Source of the DNA: Progne subis subis
Lineage: Eukaryota; Chordata; Aves; Passeriformes; Hirundinidae
Direction of reading: 5' to 3'
DNA: 64,000 bases
Assembly: GCA_022316685.1 (NCBI GenBank)
Contig: JAKJHU010000371.1
Location: forward strand, 62,001 to 126,000
In this document: positions 31,845 to 44,046 of the stretch, piece by piece
Layout: each line of letters begins with the position of its first letter
How positions within the stretch are numbered: the first letter of the stretch is position 1
Position numbers and translations under genes: made by a program
The notes under the pieces: generated by a model
Seen by the model: only the letters and a program-made list of their open reading frames with translations
The model's database searches: none
What the model was told of the DNA's origin: nothing

Positions 31845-33336
31845 CTACCTCTCCCAACTATCACAAAACCCCTCACACTGCAATCCTGACTTTACACTAC
31901 ACCTTGCTATGCTCCACAGCCCTCCCAGGGAACAAGTCCATCCCCACATCCCAGCTCACCCTGGCCCCAAGCAGTTTCCAGCCATGGCCTGTGTCCTGGG
32001 GCTGCAGGCCCTTGGCAAGAGTCTCTCCCAGCCAGCAATTCCTGCTCTTCCCTGCTCTGGGGCAGCAGCTGCAAGTTGATTTGCTCCCTGAGCTCTGGCC
32101 CAGCCCCAAGCCAGGGCCAGGACCTTTCCCCAGAGCTCTGCGGCCACTGCAATGCTCACAGCTCTGAGGCTGTCACAGCTCCAGGAGCCTTTGGACACCG
32201 CTCCCGGGAATGCCCAGGCTGCCACTCTTGGGCTGTCTGTGCAGGGCCAGGGCCTGCACTCCATGATCCCGCTGCCTCCCTCCCAGCTCAGCCCCTTCTG
32301 CAGTTCCCAGCCTTGGGCTCAGCCTTTGTGTCTCCTCCAGGCGCTGGCAGAGCTCTTGGGGCCGGGGCAGGAGCGGCACAGCCCCAGCGTTCCCCTCTCT
32401 GTGACACCACGGTGGGGACAGCTCCAACGTTCCCTGCCTGGAGACGCTCCAAGGGAAGCGTCCAGAGCCACAGCCAGACAGCAAAACTGAGCGGGCACTG
32501 AGCACCCCCGGCCTGGGCTGATGTGCATTGCTGTGCACACAGCTCGGGGAAGGTCCCCCTGGCCACCGCCACAGTGCCACAGGCAAGTGGCACATAGAGT
32601 TACAGAGCTCTGCCCAGAGCTGACAGGGAGAGTTAAATAAGGAAACCAAAAAAGACCAGAAAAAAAAAAAAAAAAAAGGGTAAACAAAACCCCCCATGCA
32701 AAACCAAAAACTCCCACCACCAAAAAAAAAGAACCAAAACCCAAAAAAAAAAGGAAAAAACCCCACGAAACCCCACAAAATCTAGAATAAAAGAGCTCTT
32801 CTCCACATCAACAAAACCAATCAAAACAAAAGAACATGAAAATAAACCAAACCAACCAAAAAACCCCAAAAAAAAACCCAAAAGAAAAACAAACAAGTAA
32901 AGGAGAATTTCCCCCCAGCAGAGCTGTTCCATCCTTTAGTTCTCACACCTGCATGCACACAAGACCTGGGGCTGCAAATAATTAGGATTCATTGGGCATA
33001 TTTGCAAAAAAATCAGGTTTAGGACAGGCTTTCAGCAGAACTGCTCTCAGTTGAGTGAAAAAGGCCCCTTTGGCAGCTGCAGGGCCATTGGAAATGCAGA
33101 CCCTCAGCCCATAGGGGAGAAAAGAGCTCTGAATTCCCCTCCCCTCACACATAAACCCTGTTCCCAGGCTGCTTCACACACAGGATCCTTTTGGAGGACT
33201 GTGGAAAGCTGAGAGGCAGCTCTGCCTTCTCCATGTTCCATGCCCTAAAGCTGCCTCGGAGAAGAAATTTAGGCTCAGCTCTGGTGGCACAATCCCTCCT
33301 GGCCCAGGGCACAGCACCAGGAAGGTCTTTGTGTGC
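31845..33336 (-). repeat. Inverted-repeat arm B
   Basis: Reverse-complement copy of 17259-18890, lacking the microsatellite part of arm A. It abuts the satellite array on the left and continues on the right into the 3' flank of the olfactory receptor gene at 33690. A related flank lies at 42640-42850, downstream of the second receptor gene. Confidence 0.85.
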
Positions 33337-33689
33337 TGCTGCTCCTGGGCACAGCTGCTGTGCCAGTACTGATCTGCCCCCAGCTCTGCACACAGACATT
33401 GCTGCTCCAGCTCCAGGGGAGGGAACAAAATGGGGATCTCTGCAGAAAACTTGGCTGAGAGATCCCTTAATTCCTTTAAAGTCACCAACAGCGCAGCCCC
33501 TCATGGGCACAGTCTGTGGCCACAGGGAAGGTGGAGAGAAACAAAATGAGAAATGGCACAAACAATGACATATATCTGTGGAGAAGATTAAAGGAGTAAA
33601 ACAAAGAAAAAGAACCTCCAAAATGAAACCAACAAGAAGTATCAAAGATGACTTTTATTACAAGTGATTTGCAGAAATTGGACAGAAGT

Positions 33690-34625
33690 TTAATGTTTTT
33701 TAAACCACACAGTCATCAGTCTCCACACTGCAGCCTTGAGCTCCTGGTTCCTCAGGCTGTAGATGAGGGGGTTCAGGGCTGGAGGCACCACTGAGTACAG
33801 AACTGACAGGGTCAGATCCAGGGATGGGGAGGAGATGGAGGGGGGCTTCAGGTATGTAAACATGACAGTGCTGAGGAACAGAGAGACCACGGCCAGGTGA
33901 GGGAGGCAGGTGGAAAAGGCTTTGTGCCGTCCCTGCTCAGAGGGGATCCTCAGCACAGCCCTGAAGATCTGCACATAGGAGAAAAAAATGAACACAAAAC
34001 AACCAAATGCTAAAGAGATGGAAAATACAAGAAGTCCAAGTTCCCTGAGGTAGGATTTGGAGCAGGAGAGTTTGAGGATCTGTGGGCTTTCACAGAAGAA
34101 CTGGCCCAGAGCATTGCCATGGCACAGGGGCAGGGAAAATGTATTGGCTGTGTGCAGCAGTGAATAGAGAAAGGCACTGGCCCAGGCAGCTGCTGCCATG
34201 TGGCCAGAAGCTCTGCTGCCAAGGAGGGTCCTGTAGTGCAGGGGTTTGCAAATGGACACATAGCGGTCATAGCACATGATGGTCAGGAGGAAATACCCTG
34301 ATCCAATGAAGAACATATAGGAAAAGAGCTGTGCAGCACATCCTGTGTAGGAGATGGTCCTGGTGTCCCAGAGGGAATTGTGCATGGCTTTGGGGACAGT
34401 GGTGAGGATGGAGCCCAGGTCGGTGAGGGCCAGGTTGAGCAGGAAGAAGAACATGGGCGTGTGCAGGAGGTGGCCGCAGGCTACGGCGCTGATGATGAGG
34501 CCGTTGGCCAGGAGGGCAGCCAGGGAGATGCCCAGGAAGAGGCAGAAGTGCAGGAGCTGCAGCTGCTGCGTGTCTGCCAATGCCAGCAGGAGGAAGTGGC
34601 TGATGGAGCTGCTGCTGTTGGACAT
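33690..34625 (-). CDS. OR14-like: Olfactory receptor, OR14-type (copy 1)
   Basis: An intact single-exon G protein-coupled receptor of 311 residues, the usual length. It would bind odorants in olfactory neuron cilia and signal through G-olf. Seven membrane segments are visible. The N-terminus has NSS glycosylation sites. TM2 has PMFFFLLNLALTDLGS, the end of TM3 has MCYDRYVSICKPLHY, TM6 has KAFSTCLPHL, and TM7 has PPALNPLIYSLRNQE. I chose the ATG at 34625 because all three copies start MSNSSS. An ATG five codons upstream is also open. An AATAAA (plus strand 33654-33659) lies 31 bases past the stop. The type belongs to the large bird-specific OR14 expansion. Confidence 0.93.
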   Translation of the reverse strand: MSNSSSSISHFLLLALADTQQLQLLHFCLFLGISLAALLANGLIISAVACGHLLHTPMFFFLLNLALTDLGSILTTVPKAMHNSLWDTRTISYTGCAAQLFSYMFFIGSGYFLLTIMCYDRYVSICKPLHYRTLLGSRASGHMAAAAWASAFLYSLLHTANTFSLPLCHGNALGQFFCESPQILKLSCSKSYLRELGLLVFSISLAFGCFVFIFFSYVQIFRAVLRIPSEQGRHKAFSTCLPHLAVVSLFLSTVMFTYLKPPSISSPSLDLTLSVLYSVVPPALNPLIYSLRNQELKAAVWRLMTVWFKKH

Positions 34626-36068
34626 TTGCTGTGGCTGCACATGGGGACCTGTTCATGGATAAAGGACAGTGACAAGTCAGCAGAGGCTGCTCTGAGCCAA
34701 ACCTGGGCCATTCCCTGTAGACTGTCCTGCTGTGACCCACCCACTCTTGTTCCTGCTCTGGGAAAACCTTCACCCAGGTCCCTGCCTGAGCCCCAGTTGT
34801 GCTGTCTGAGTGTGCCAGGAGCAGCCAGGCCTGTGTGTGAGGGCTCTCCAGGAGCTATCCCTGCCCTGCTGACCATGTGGCAGAGGGATAGAATTTGTCA
34901 GGGGAACCACTCCTAATGCAGAAAGGCTTGTTGACCATCTGCACTCACTCTTCTAAACGGCATGGAGAGCAGGAAGGAATTTTAGCCATTATTTTCCTGC
35001 ACATGCATCATTCCTGTTTCTCTGGTGTCAGAAATCCCCAGCATTTCTGCTGCACTGAGATTTTACCACTGGGAGATGTGAGAGGCAAAGGATTCCCTGT
35101 GGCTTAGGGAAGGTGAGGGGCTGGATGGGCTTGTTCCCAGCTGCCCTGGGTTTGCACCTTTGGCTGCAATCAGAGCACAGTCACACTCCCGTCTCACCCT
35201 GGGATAAACCAGACCCTGCCCAGAGCAGAGGGATCCCTGAATGTCTCAGCCTCTCCAAAGGTCTCTGGGCAAGGGCTCAGCACCCCCTTCTGCCAAGGAC
35301 ACTCACGGCTCCCTTGGCAAACCCAACAGCATTTCCTCAGCTCTGGCAGCTCTGCACTTCCCCATGGGACATTCAGGGCACTCCCAGAGGCTGTGGCACA
35401 GATTTGCAGCCAGGAGGGCAGCTCAGAGCTTGGAAGGACACAGCAAGGAGATCCCCGGGGTGTGCCCATGATGGGATCTCAGGGAGGGGGCTCAGCTCAT
35501 TCCCCTTTCCCATGGATGCTTTGCCCACAGCTCCACAGGTCACAGGCAAGCTTGGACACCCCATTCCCATGGACACAGCTGCCTGGCAGCAATCCCAAGG
35601 GCAGTGCCTGGCTCAGCCAGTGCAAATGCCAGAGCCTCCCTGAGAGCACCAGGTTACAGTGACAATATCAGGGGAGTGGCAAACCCAGCCATAGATTACA
35701 AGAGTTTATTAAGGTTGATTAATTCGTATATTTTACAGGAACATCCAATAGGAGATTCAGTTGCCCCCGTTACACAGCTGTGGGTAAATCCATTTGAATA
35801 GGACCATGGGCTTCTTTGCCCTGCTTGTTTTATGACTGATCACACTCTGGTTAAAAACCAAAATGTTCTTCCTGTAGGTTCTTTTCCTGATACTATGACT
35901 ATACAGTATTTCAGGAATGTATTTAGAAGCATATTGTTCTAAAATGTAAGAGGAAGGGTAGGAAACATACTACTGTTAATTAAGGATTATAATTATCTAG
36001 GTATGTAATAGTAGTCGAATGGAGTTAATTAAGGATTATCGATTTATAAATATATAATAGTAGTTAAC
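34626..36068. other. Intergenic, 5' flank of receptor copy 1 and a decayed LTR-like piece
   Basis: 34626-35660 is GC-rich flank. The overlapping frames seen there have no domains. From about 35660 to 36068 the sequence becomes AT-rich, with gagtttattaagg (a minus-strand AATAAA) near 35703, which suggests an old minus-strand LTR fragment. No gene is supported. Confidence 0.4.
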
Positions 36069-37181
36069 TGTTGGAGTCCAGGGCATTCCTTTGGCTGCCC
36101 TGGAGGGTCAGGGACCTGGACAGGGGGGGTCTGGGACCCTGGCCCAGAGCCCAGAGGGACATTGGCTTTGATCTCAGTCCATGGGAAAGGCTTCCTGCAC
36201 TGCGGGAAGGATTGCAAGCCACAAGAGTGTGAAAGATAGTAGTTTAGCTTATCACAGGGTCAGAAAACAGTAGATTTGGGTTTTTAGTATGGAAGTCAAT
36301 GGGAGCAAGATGGAGGATTTGGGGTGTTGTCTCCTGCTTCTTCTTTCTTCTTCCCTCACTCCATTTTCTGCAGTGACGGTGGCACAAAGTAGTTTCAAGA
36401 GATTGGGTCAAAGTAGGGATGACCTTTTTAGTATAAGTGATAGGTATTGGCAAATAATGATAAATAAAGAACATGTAGCAATTAGTATAAAAGATAATGA
36501 CAGCCCAGTCCAGGAGGAGTCGAGGAGTCACCAGATGCCCGAGCAGCTGCACAGATCTTTGTTGGGCACTGAGAAAATTGTAGGATAAGAAACAATAAAC
36601 GAAGCGTTGCAACCTTGAAAAATCAGAACCTGAAGACTCCATCTCTTTCTTGCATCTGGCTCAGAGCTTTGCAGCAGGCAAAAAGACTCTAAAACCACCT
36701 GAATCTCAGAACAAAAACCGAGAGGGAGATGCCATAGGAAACTGTGATCCAGTGAGAGACTTGAACACAGAGAGAGGGCTCTCGCTCCCGGAGATAAAGA
36801 GGGCCTTTGCTTCCAAACTAGAGCAGCCTATCCTTGAAAGACTGCAGCCCACTCACAAGTGTCCCATGCCACAACAGTACTGGGAAGACTGTTTTGCCTG
36901 TGCGAGGGACTCATGACACAACAGAAGAAAATCTCCTCTCCCTAAGCAGAGAAAGATCTTGGGTAATGAACTGACAAAAACCCCCATTACCTGTCTCCCT
37001 GTGCTATTGGTGGGAAAGAGAGAGGGGCTAGGGGGCAAAAAAGTTGTTTTAAAGTCTCATTTTACTTCTCATTATCTTCCTTTGACTAATAAATTTACTT
37101 TATACCTTTAAATTTGAACCTCTTTTTCCTTCAGAGTGTTTTTCTCCCAGTCCTCATCTCAACCCATGAGTCCAAACCACG
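36069..37181 (+). repeat. Solo LTR, ~1.1 kb
   Basis: The segment starts TGTTGGAGTCC at 36069 and ends CCACGACA near 37181, a TGT/ACA pair. It has ctaataaattt (AATAAA) near 37088, close to the right end. No second copy or internal retroviral sequence adjoins it. Length and layout suggest an ERVK- or ERVL-type LTR, but the family is not assigned. Confidence 0.55.
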
Positions 37182-37189
37182 ACAGAGGC

Positions 37190-37720
37190 TGTGTGAATCA
37201 AGGGGCTCTGCAGGGCCTTGTGGAACCAAGGAGCAGCTGTGACACTGCAGGGCCTCATGGAAGCAGTGAGAGCATTCTGACACTGTGAGTCCTCATGGAA
37301 CCAAAGGGCCATTGTGACACCACAGAACCAAGGCAACCACTGTGACACTGACAGGTCTCATGGAAACAAGGGGTCATTGTGACACCAAGGGTCCCCATGG
37401 AAGCAAGAGGCCATTGTGACACAGCCAGGCCTTGTGGAACCAAGGGGCCATTGTGATCCTGGGGAGCCCAATAGAACCAAGGGGCCATTGTGATCCTGAG
37501 GAGCGCAATAGAACCAAGGGAACACTGTGACACTGCAGGAACTTACGGAGTCATGGAAATCATTGTGGCACTCTGAGACCTCAAGTAATCTAAGAGCCAT
37601 TGGGTTTATTTTTCAACCCCATGGAAACGACCAAACCATTTTGACACTGCAAGGCCTCATGGAATCAAGGGGCAATTTTGATGCTGTAGGGCGCCATGGA
37701 TCCAAGGGAACATGGAACAG
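37190..37720. repeat. 38-bp minisatellite, forward orientation
   Basis: Some twelve degenerate units of the pattern ccattgtgacactgcaggg followed by cctcatggaaccaagggg, with tgtgac recurring about every 37-38 bases. The same family appears reverse-complemented at 44680-45240. Confidence 0.85.
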
Positions 37721-37729
37721 GTCTGGCTG

Positions 37730-38625
37730 GTTTGGCTTCCTGGGGGCTGCCTGACTGGTCCAGCTGGCCTTGGCATGGTCACTTCTCATCTGCCCCTGAA
37801 ACCCTGGAATTGTGTGCTTTCCTTCCTGTGCAAAAGAACTGTCCTTCTCCTCCAGGTGCCCATAGCCAAAATTTGGGTTCTACCTCCAAATTTGATTATA
37901 TCCAAGGATTGTTCCCAGATGAAACCTGCCAGAACAGACAGCTCTGGATGGTCTTGGCCTCTTGGGGGCCACCTATTGCCTGCCTTCAAAACACTGCGGA
38001 GGCCTGCTTTTCTTGCCATGGAAAACACATCTTTCAAATCCAGGTGTGCATGGCCAAAATTGGGAATCTGCCTCTGAAATTCCATATATCAAATGAAAGC
38101 TTCCAGATAAAAAGCTGCCAGGAATGTCCAGGTTCCTTGGCTTCTTGAGAGCCAGCTCTCATCTGCCTTTGAAACACTAGGGGTTCTTCCTATGGAAAAG
38201 AACTGCGCTTGTCCAGCCACCCATGGACAAAACTGGGATTTGGCCTCCCAAATTCTCTTTTAACCAAGGATTGCTACCAGACAGAAGCAGACAAGACAAA
38301 CAGATCTTGCTGGCATTGGCCTCAGCCTTTCTGGGGCCATCTCCAATCAGCCTTTGAAACACTGGGGCTCTGCCCTTTCCTTCCTGTGGAGGAGAATTGT
38401 CATTCTGGTACAGTCACTTATGGCTCAAATGGAAATCCACCTCCAAACTCGTCATATATCCAAAGGTTGCTCTCAGAAAAAAAGCTGCAAGGACAAACAG
38501 GTCTGGCTTGCCTTGGCCTCTGGTGAGTGCCTCTCATCTGCCTTCAAAACAATGAGGTTCTGTGGTTTCCTTCCTATAGAAAGGAACCATCCTTCTTTTC
38601 CAGGTGCCCACGGTCTCAAGCCCTT
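37730..38625. repeat. ~185-bp tandem repeat, five units
   Basis: The landmark ctcatctgccttcaaaacac recurs near 37785, 37968, 38150, 38337 and 38528. Units also share a segment like aagaactgtccttctcc..aggtgccca and atatccaaaggattg. The units differ by about 15-25 percent by eye, so the array is old. A single reversed fragment lies at 57285-57355. Confidence 0.8.
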
Positions 38626-41279
38626 GACCACTGTATAGGGACAAAGGAGCTCTGTGCTCAGTGGAGTGGAGACTGAGGATAGGGGATGAGAGCCCTGGGA
38701 GTGCTTGAAGGGTGATTTCAGAGATGGGGGATCATTTTGACATAGCAGAAAACAGGGAGAGAGAAATAAAAAAATTCTGCAGAGGGCAGCTGGAGAAGTC
38801 CAGACTGGACACCAGGAGCAAGGAATTTCCCTCCCAGGGCAGGGCTGTGGTACAACACATCCCCCAGAAGGAGTCTGGAGCAGCCCAAGGCTCTGTGTGC
38901 CCAGGCAGAGGCAGGCAGGACGCAGAGCTGTCAGCAAAGGAAGGGGCCAGCGAGGTGGGGCAGCTGGGGGATGACGACAGCCTGCAGGGACAGAGGCACA
39001 GGGCATGGACACTGTAAGACAGCCTGGGCTGGAGAGGGCACAGGGATGGGCAGCAGCTGAAAGGCCCTGACACAGCCAACTCCTGCAGCACTTTGGCCAT
39101 GGCTGCTGGCCCTGGCACTGAGGCCAGGAGGGGACAAGTGACCCTTGCAGCCCTGGGGCCTTCATTGCCTCCTTGTCCCTGCTCAGCAGCCTGGCAGGGG
39201 CCACCCCATGGTGCTGCCCTTGGCATTGCACATCCCCACATCCCAGTGCCCCAGGAAGAGCCCTGAGCAATGAGGGAGGGACAGGATCTGCCTTGGCAGG
39301 GGCTGGGGCTCAGGCCTTGGGCCTTTGCATTCATGAAACACATCCAGGTTTGCTCAGCACCCAAAGACACCTTTTCCTTGTTTGTCCTCCCCAGTCCACA
39401 GTGCTTGCAGTGTTCTGCTCTAACTGGAACCTGGGGACACTTTCCTATGAGTTGTGTCCCTCAGTGGGACCCATTAAAAGTTAAAGAAACTTTGGACTTT
39501 GAATCTGATTGTGAGTTCTTGAGAAGTTTTTTGATCACACTCTGAGGGATTGAGTCTGATGTAAACACGACCAAATCCCTGCGATGGTCATTAAAGGCTT
39601 TGTGCTCTGTCTGTGCTGCTGAGCTGGGCTGGGCTCCTGGCACAGAGGCAGCTCCTGGTAACCAAGAGGAGCTTAAAAGCACATTGCTCTTGATGAACAA
39701 CTCTTCTCCCAGCCCCGCAGGGCTGGGGCACTGCTGCAGCCACCCCAGGCACAGCACACAGGCACAGAGAGCTTCAGTCACTCAGGGCTGGGAAGGAGCT
39801 GAGAAGTGACTGCGGGAGAATCCACTCCCAGCCCTTGACACAGGAACCTCTGGCTGCAAGACAAGGCAGCTACAGCTCCTGCAGGGACCTCCTAAAGCTG
39901 CAACATCCCAATGCCTACAGACTCTGTGAGTACATTCTCTGATTATCTCTTGTGGAGAGCAGCCAGGGGTGCCCAGGGCTGTCCTGCAGAGCAGGGTCCT
40001 GCAGCCCAGGGAGCTGTGCTGGGGCAGGGACTCTGCTGCCTGCCAGGGACAGCTCTCAGCCAGCCCTGGGAGCTGCTGCCAGCACTGGGGGACAAGATCT
40101 GGGTGGGAGGAGACAGCTGGTAAGGGGTAGAAGTGTTCTCCATGTGTGGTGAGGATGCTGCATTGTTCGGGGCTGCTCCCAGCATGACATTTAACTCTTG
40201 AACATTTCCACGTAGATTATACAGGGAGCACACACAGACAGGGGCGGCATAAAAGAGAAACTCCTGCTTTATTAATCTATTGTTCTGTGTTGCCAGGATG
40301 GCAAATTGCACATAGATATTCATCTCTCAGTTCAGGCTGAGAAAAATAAAACAATTTTCTCTGAGATCTTAATAAACCAGGCAGTGACAGAAATCAGCAG
40401 AGGGTCCCTTGCAGGCAGCACCAGTGTCACTTTTCCAGCCTCCTCAGGGTTGCTCTGAGGTTGCCATCAGAGCCTGCAGAGCCAGAGCTGCCCCTGGGCA
40501 GTGCCTGAGCTGGGAGGGCTCTGCAGAGCAGAGCTGAGCCCCCAGGGCTGGGCTGGGCTCTGGCAGCACTGGCAGGGCCCAGCCCAGGGCGCAGGGAAGC
40601 AGCTGCAGGCAGGGACAGCTCCAGGCAGCAGAGCCCTGGGCAGGCAGTGTGGGGAAAGTGCCACCAAGCTGTGCTGGGATATTGAAAGTGCTCTCCAGAC
40701 CAAACTATTCCATGATTACCTTTTTAACAGATCCCCATGCTAAGACACTGCAAATGGGATGTCCCAGCTCCCTCTGCCCCAGGGAGCTCTGGGCAGGGCA
40801 GGCTGGAGGCTGGGAATGAGCTGACTCTCGTCCAGCAGAGCCATGGACAGGACCCTGGGTGTGTCCTGGGGATGCCATCCAAGCTGTGAGCTGCCTCCAG
40901 GGGACATTGGGGACATGAGTGTCCTTGGCCAGGGGTGGGGCTGGGACTCTGAGAAAGGCTGGAGTCAGTTTACTCTGCTGTGGCTCCCTCTGCTCTCAGC
41001 TGTGTCAGGCTGATTATCCAGGGGAACACAGGGACTGCCCTGGATCTCAGAAAGGGCAGCTGGGGACAGATGGAGCCACAGAGCAGCTCCCCTCATCCTC
41101 CACTGAGTTACAATCAATGCTCTTGCCTTGCACAGTTCTCTCTGATCTCCCTGGGCACAGCAGGAAACCCTCTCCAACTGCCTTTGGCCATCACCGTTCC
41201 TTAGCCCAGGCACAGGAGATGCTGCCAAGCTTATCTGCCTCAGGAGCAATTTGGGCTGATGAAGTCTAACCCCAGGACT
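38626..41279. other. Intergenic, no supported gene
   Basis: GC-rich sequence with many overlapping frames on both strands, none with a domain, and AT-richer pieces near 39430-39600 and 40190-40380. A minus-strand AATAAA with LTR-like context lies near 40270. 40480-40640 is related in inverted form to 46900-47060. Confidence 0.4.
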
Positions 41280-41561
41280 GGCCCCTGTCCCTGTTCCTTT
41301 GACCCCAGTGCTGCAGAGCAGAGCTGACGCCTCAGTGTCCATGGGCAGAGCCCCTGCTCGTCACAGCAATGGGACCAGATCCCAGCAGAGCTCCAGGCAC
41401 GGGGCTGAAGGAAGGGCTCTGTGCCAGAAAAAAGGAAAATTGGGTGGCACAGAGCATCAGCGGCAGGGCTGGGAAAAGGGACTTGGGCATTACTCAGCAG
41501 TGTCTGCCTTGACTTATCACTGTGTCCTCCCTCAACAGGACTCCATGGCCAGAGTGAAGAA

Positions 41562-42494
41562 ATGTCCAACAGCAGCTCCATCAGCCACTTCCTCCTGCTG
41601 CCATTGGCAGACACGCGGCAGCTGCAGCTCCTGCACTTCTGCCTCTTCCTGGGCATCTCCCTGGCTGCCCTCCTGGCCAATGGCCTCATCATCAGCGCCG
41701 TAGCCTGCGGCCACCTCCTGCACACGCCCATGTTCTTCTTCCTGCTCAACCTGGCCCTCACCGACCTGGGCTCCATCCTCACCACAGTCCCCAAAGCCAT
41801 GCACAATTCCCTCTGGGACACCAGGAACATCTCCTACACAGGATGTGCTGTTCAAGTTTTTCTACTTATCTTCTTTCTTGGATCAGAGTTTTCCCTCCTG
41901 ACCATCATGTGCTACGACCGCTATGTGTCCATCTGCAAACCCCTGCACTACGGGACCCTCCTGGGCAGCAGAGCTTGTGCCCACATGGCAGCAGCTGCCT
42001 GGGCCAGCGCCTTTCTCAATGCCTTCATGCACACAGCCAATACATTTTCCCTGCCCCTGTGCCATGGCAATGCCTTGGGCCAGTTCTTCTGTGAAATCCC
42101 ACACATCCTCAAGCTCTCCTGCTCACATTCCAGCCTCAGGGAACTGGGGCTACTTGCTCTTAGTGCCTGTTTAGGACTCGATTGTTTTGTGTTCATTTTT
42201 TTCTCCTATGTGCAGATCTTCAGGGCTGTGCTGAGGATCCCCTCTGAGCAGGGACGGCACAAAGCCTTTTCCACCTGCCTCCCTCACCTGGCTGTGCTCT
42301 CTCTGTTTATCAGCACTGCCTTTTTGGCCTACCTGAAGCCCCCCTCCCTCTCCTCCCCATCCATGGATCTGGCCCTGACAGTTCTGTACTCGGTGGTGCC
42401 TCCAGCCCTGAACCCCCTCATCTACAGCCTGAGGAACCAGGAGCTCAAGGCTGCAGTGTGGAGACTGATGACTGGATGGCATCAGGAACATTAA
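41562..42494 (+). CDS. OR14-like: Olfactory receptor, OR14-type (copy 2)
   Basis: An intact 310-residue receptor with the same motifs as copy 1 (PMFFFLLNLALTDLGS, MCYDRYVSICKPLHY, KAFSTCLPHL, PPALNPLIYSLRNQE). The open frame reaches back to 41421, but the ATG at 41562 gives the conserved start. A likely splice acceptor (ccctcaacag) ends at 41538, as expected for a receptor whose 5' UTR exon lies upstream. AATAAA is at 42525-42530. It differs from copies 1 and 3 mainly in TM3, TM5 and the second extracellular loop, the odorant-binding parts. Its 5' flank (41280-41561) is a reversed copy of that of copy 3. Confidence 0.93.
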   Translation: MSNSSSISHFLLLPLADTRQLQLLHFCLFLGISLAALLANGLIISAVACGHLLHTPMFFFLLNLALTDLGSILTTVPKAMHNSLWDTRNISYTGCAVQVFLLIFFLGSEFSLLTIMCYDRYVSICKPLHYGTLLGSRACAHMAAAAWASAFLNAFMHTANTFSLPLCHGNALGQFFCEIPHILKLSCSHSSLRELGLLALSACLGLDCFVFIFFSYVQIFRAVLRIPSEQGRHKAFSTCLPHLAVLSLFISTAFLAYLKPPSLSSPSMDLALTVLYSVVPPALNPLIYSLRNQELKAAVWRLMTGWHQEH

Positions 42495-42540
42495 ACTGCT
42501 GGCCAATTTCTGAAAATCTCTTGTAATAAAAGTCATCTTT

Positions 42541-44046
42541 GATACTTCTTGTTTGTTTAGTTTTGGAGGTTCTTTTTCTTCAATTTACTTTTTCATATTG
42601 TACACAAAGAAGTGTTGTTGTTTGTGCCATTTCTCATTTTGTTTCTCTCCACCTCCCCTCTGGCCATAGACAGTGTCAATGAGGGGCTGCGCTCTTGGTG
42701 GCTTTAAAGGAACTAAAGGAACTCTCAGCCAAGTTTTCTGCAGAGATCCCCCTTCTGTTCCCTTCTCTGCAGCTGCAGCAGCAATGTCTGTGTGCAGAGC
42801 TGGGGCAGATCAGTGCTGGCACAGCAGCTGTGCCCAGGAGCAGCAGCACTTGGTGTTGCCAGTGCTGCTCCCGTGCCCCTGTCCCGCTGCCCTCCTGGCC
42901 CTGGTGCTGCTGTAGGGCCTGAGTGCTCTCGGGGCCGGGCACAGTGCTGGGGGTGGCAGTGCCGGGGCTGCAGCAGGGACAGGCCATGGGCACTGCTGGG
43001 GCAGCGCTGACACCTCAGGGCAGGGCCTGGGGGCTCCAGACTCCTTGCCCAGGCTCTCTCCAGAACACGCCCAGGCCAATGCTCAGCAGAGAAAAGCCCC
43101 GTGAGCAGCCCCAGGGTGGCTGTGGGCAGGCTGGGGGCAAACAGCATGGCTGGGGCTCTGCAAGGTGCCTGGGGGAGATGAGAAGGAGCAGCAGAGCAGG
43201 GGCTGATCCATCCCCACTGTTCTGGACACCCCAGAGCAGCGTCCCAGAGCGTCCTCATGCACCTGCCAACAACATCCCCCCTCTGCAGCCCTGGCCTCTC
43301 CCCCAGCTCACACAGGTGCCGCATCCTTGCAGGCACAGACATGGCAGCACTGGCTCAGGAGCCCCTGTTTGCACTGCCCAGAGCAGGCGTGAGCACCCCC
43401 ATGGTGTTGGTGTGGGGAGATGAACCTGAGGGAGCACAAATGCCATCATCAGCCCCCGGGGCCAGGAAGGGCTGGGGGATAGCAGGGAAACCACTCAGGT
43501 TTGTGGTGGCCTCTGAAGTCATCCAGAAAGTTTGTTCCCATGAGCTGTGAGTTTCCTGTGCCGCTGCAGATGTTGCTCAGAGCCTGGCAGCCACCCCCAA
43601 ACTGCCCTGAGCCTTTCCTTTGATTCACCTTGGCTTTCTCTACCCTTCCTGGGTACAAATTTTGGTTCCCTCCCCTGCAAACAGCCCATCCCTAGTTGCC
43701 CTTCCCTCTCTGGCCCCACTCCCCATTTCAGTTCCTCAGTTGACACCATGGGAACATCCCTTGGGGAGCAGGATCATCCTCCAAGTGCTTCAGGAATTGT
43801 CTGCAGGCTCCTGCAGTGCCTCGTGCTGCTCCCTTGCCAGAGGCACCACAGGCCAGGGGGGCACATCTGGGCTGCTGTGTCTGGCTGTGGGGCTCCCTGT
43901 TCTGGGCAAGGAGGAGGAGCTGCAGAGGCTCTGCAGGACTGGCAGGATGGGCTTTGGGGCTGTGAGGAGAAGCTGAGGGACCTGGGCTGCTGGACCTTCT
44001 GAAGAGGAGGCCCAGGGCTTATCCTGCAACTGCTACAAGGGTGGTT
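42541..44046. repeat. Duplicated non-coding block downstream of receptor copy 2
   Basis: 42541-42850 matches the 3' flank of receptor copy 1 (33300-33650, reversed). About 43020-44010 matches 60480-61415 in reverse orientation (landmarks catgggaacatccc...gcaggatcatcctcc and the 43900-44010 part). Frames in this GC-rich block are not genes. Confidence 0.75.

Noticed and set aside
34267..34916. Frames of 130-178 codons opposite or beside receptor copy 1
   Set aside because: They are shadows of the GC-rich receptor gene. The same shadows occur opposite copies 2 and 3.
37190..38625. CRISPR-like array
   Set aside because: The regular units are vertebrate minisatellite and tandem repeats without unique spacers, and the window is eukaryotic.
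38473..39370. Minus-strand frames of 265 and 212 codons
   Set aside because: Cys/Ser/Pro-rich translation of GC-rich DNA, partly over the ~185-bp repeat, with no domain or splice context.
42676..43423. Overlapping frames of 100-205 codons downstream of receptor copy 2
   Set aside because: All six frames are open in places, and the block is a duplicated non-coding flank.
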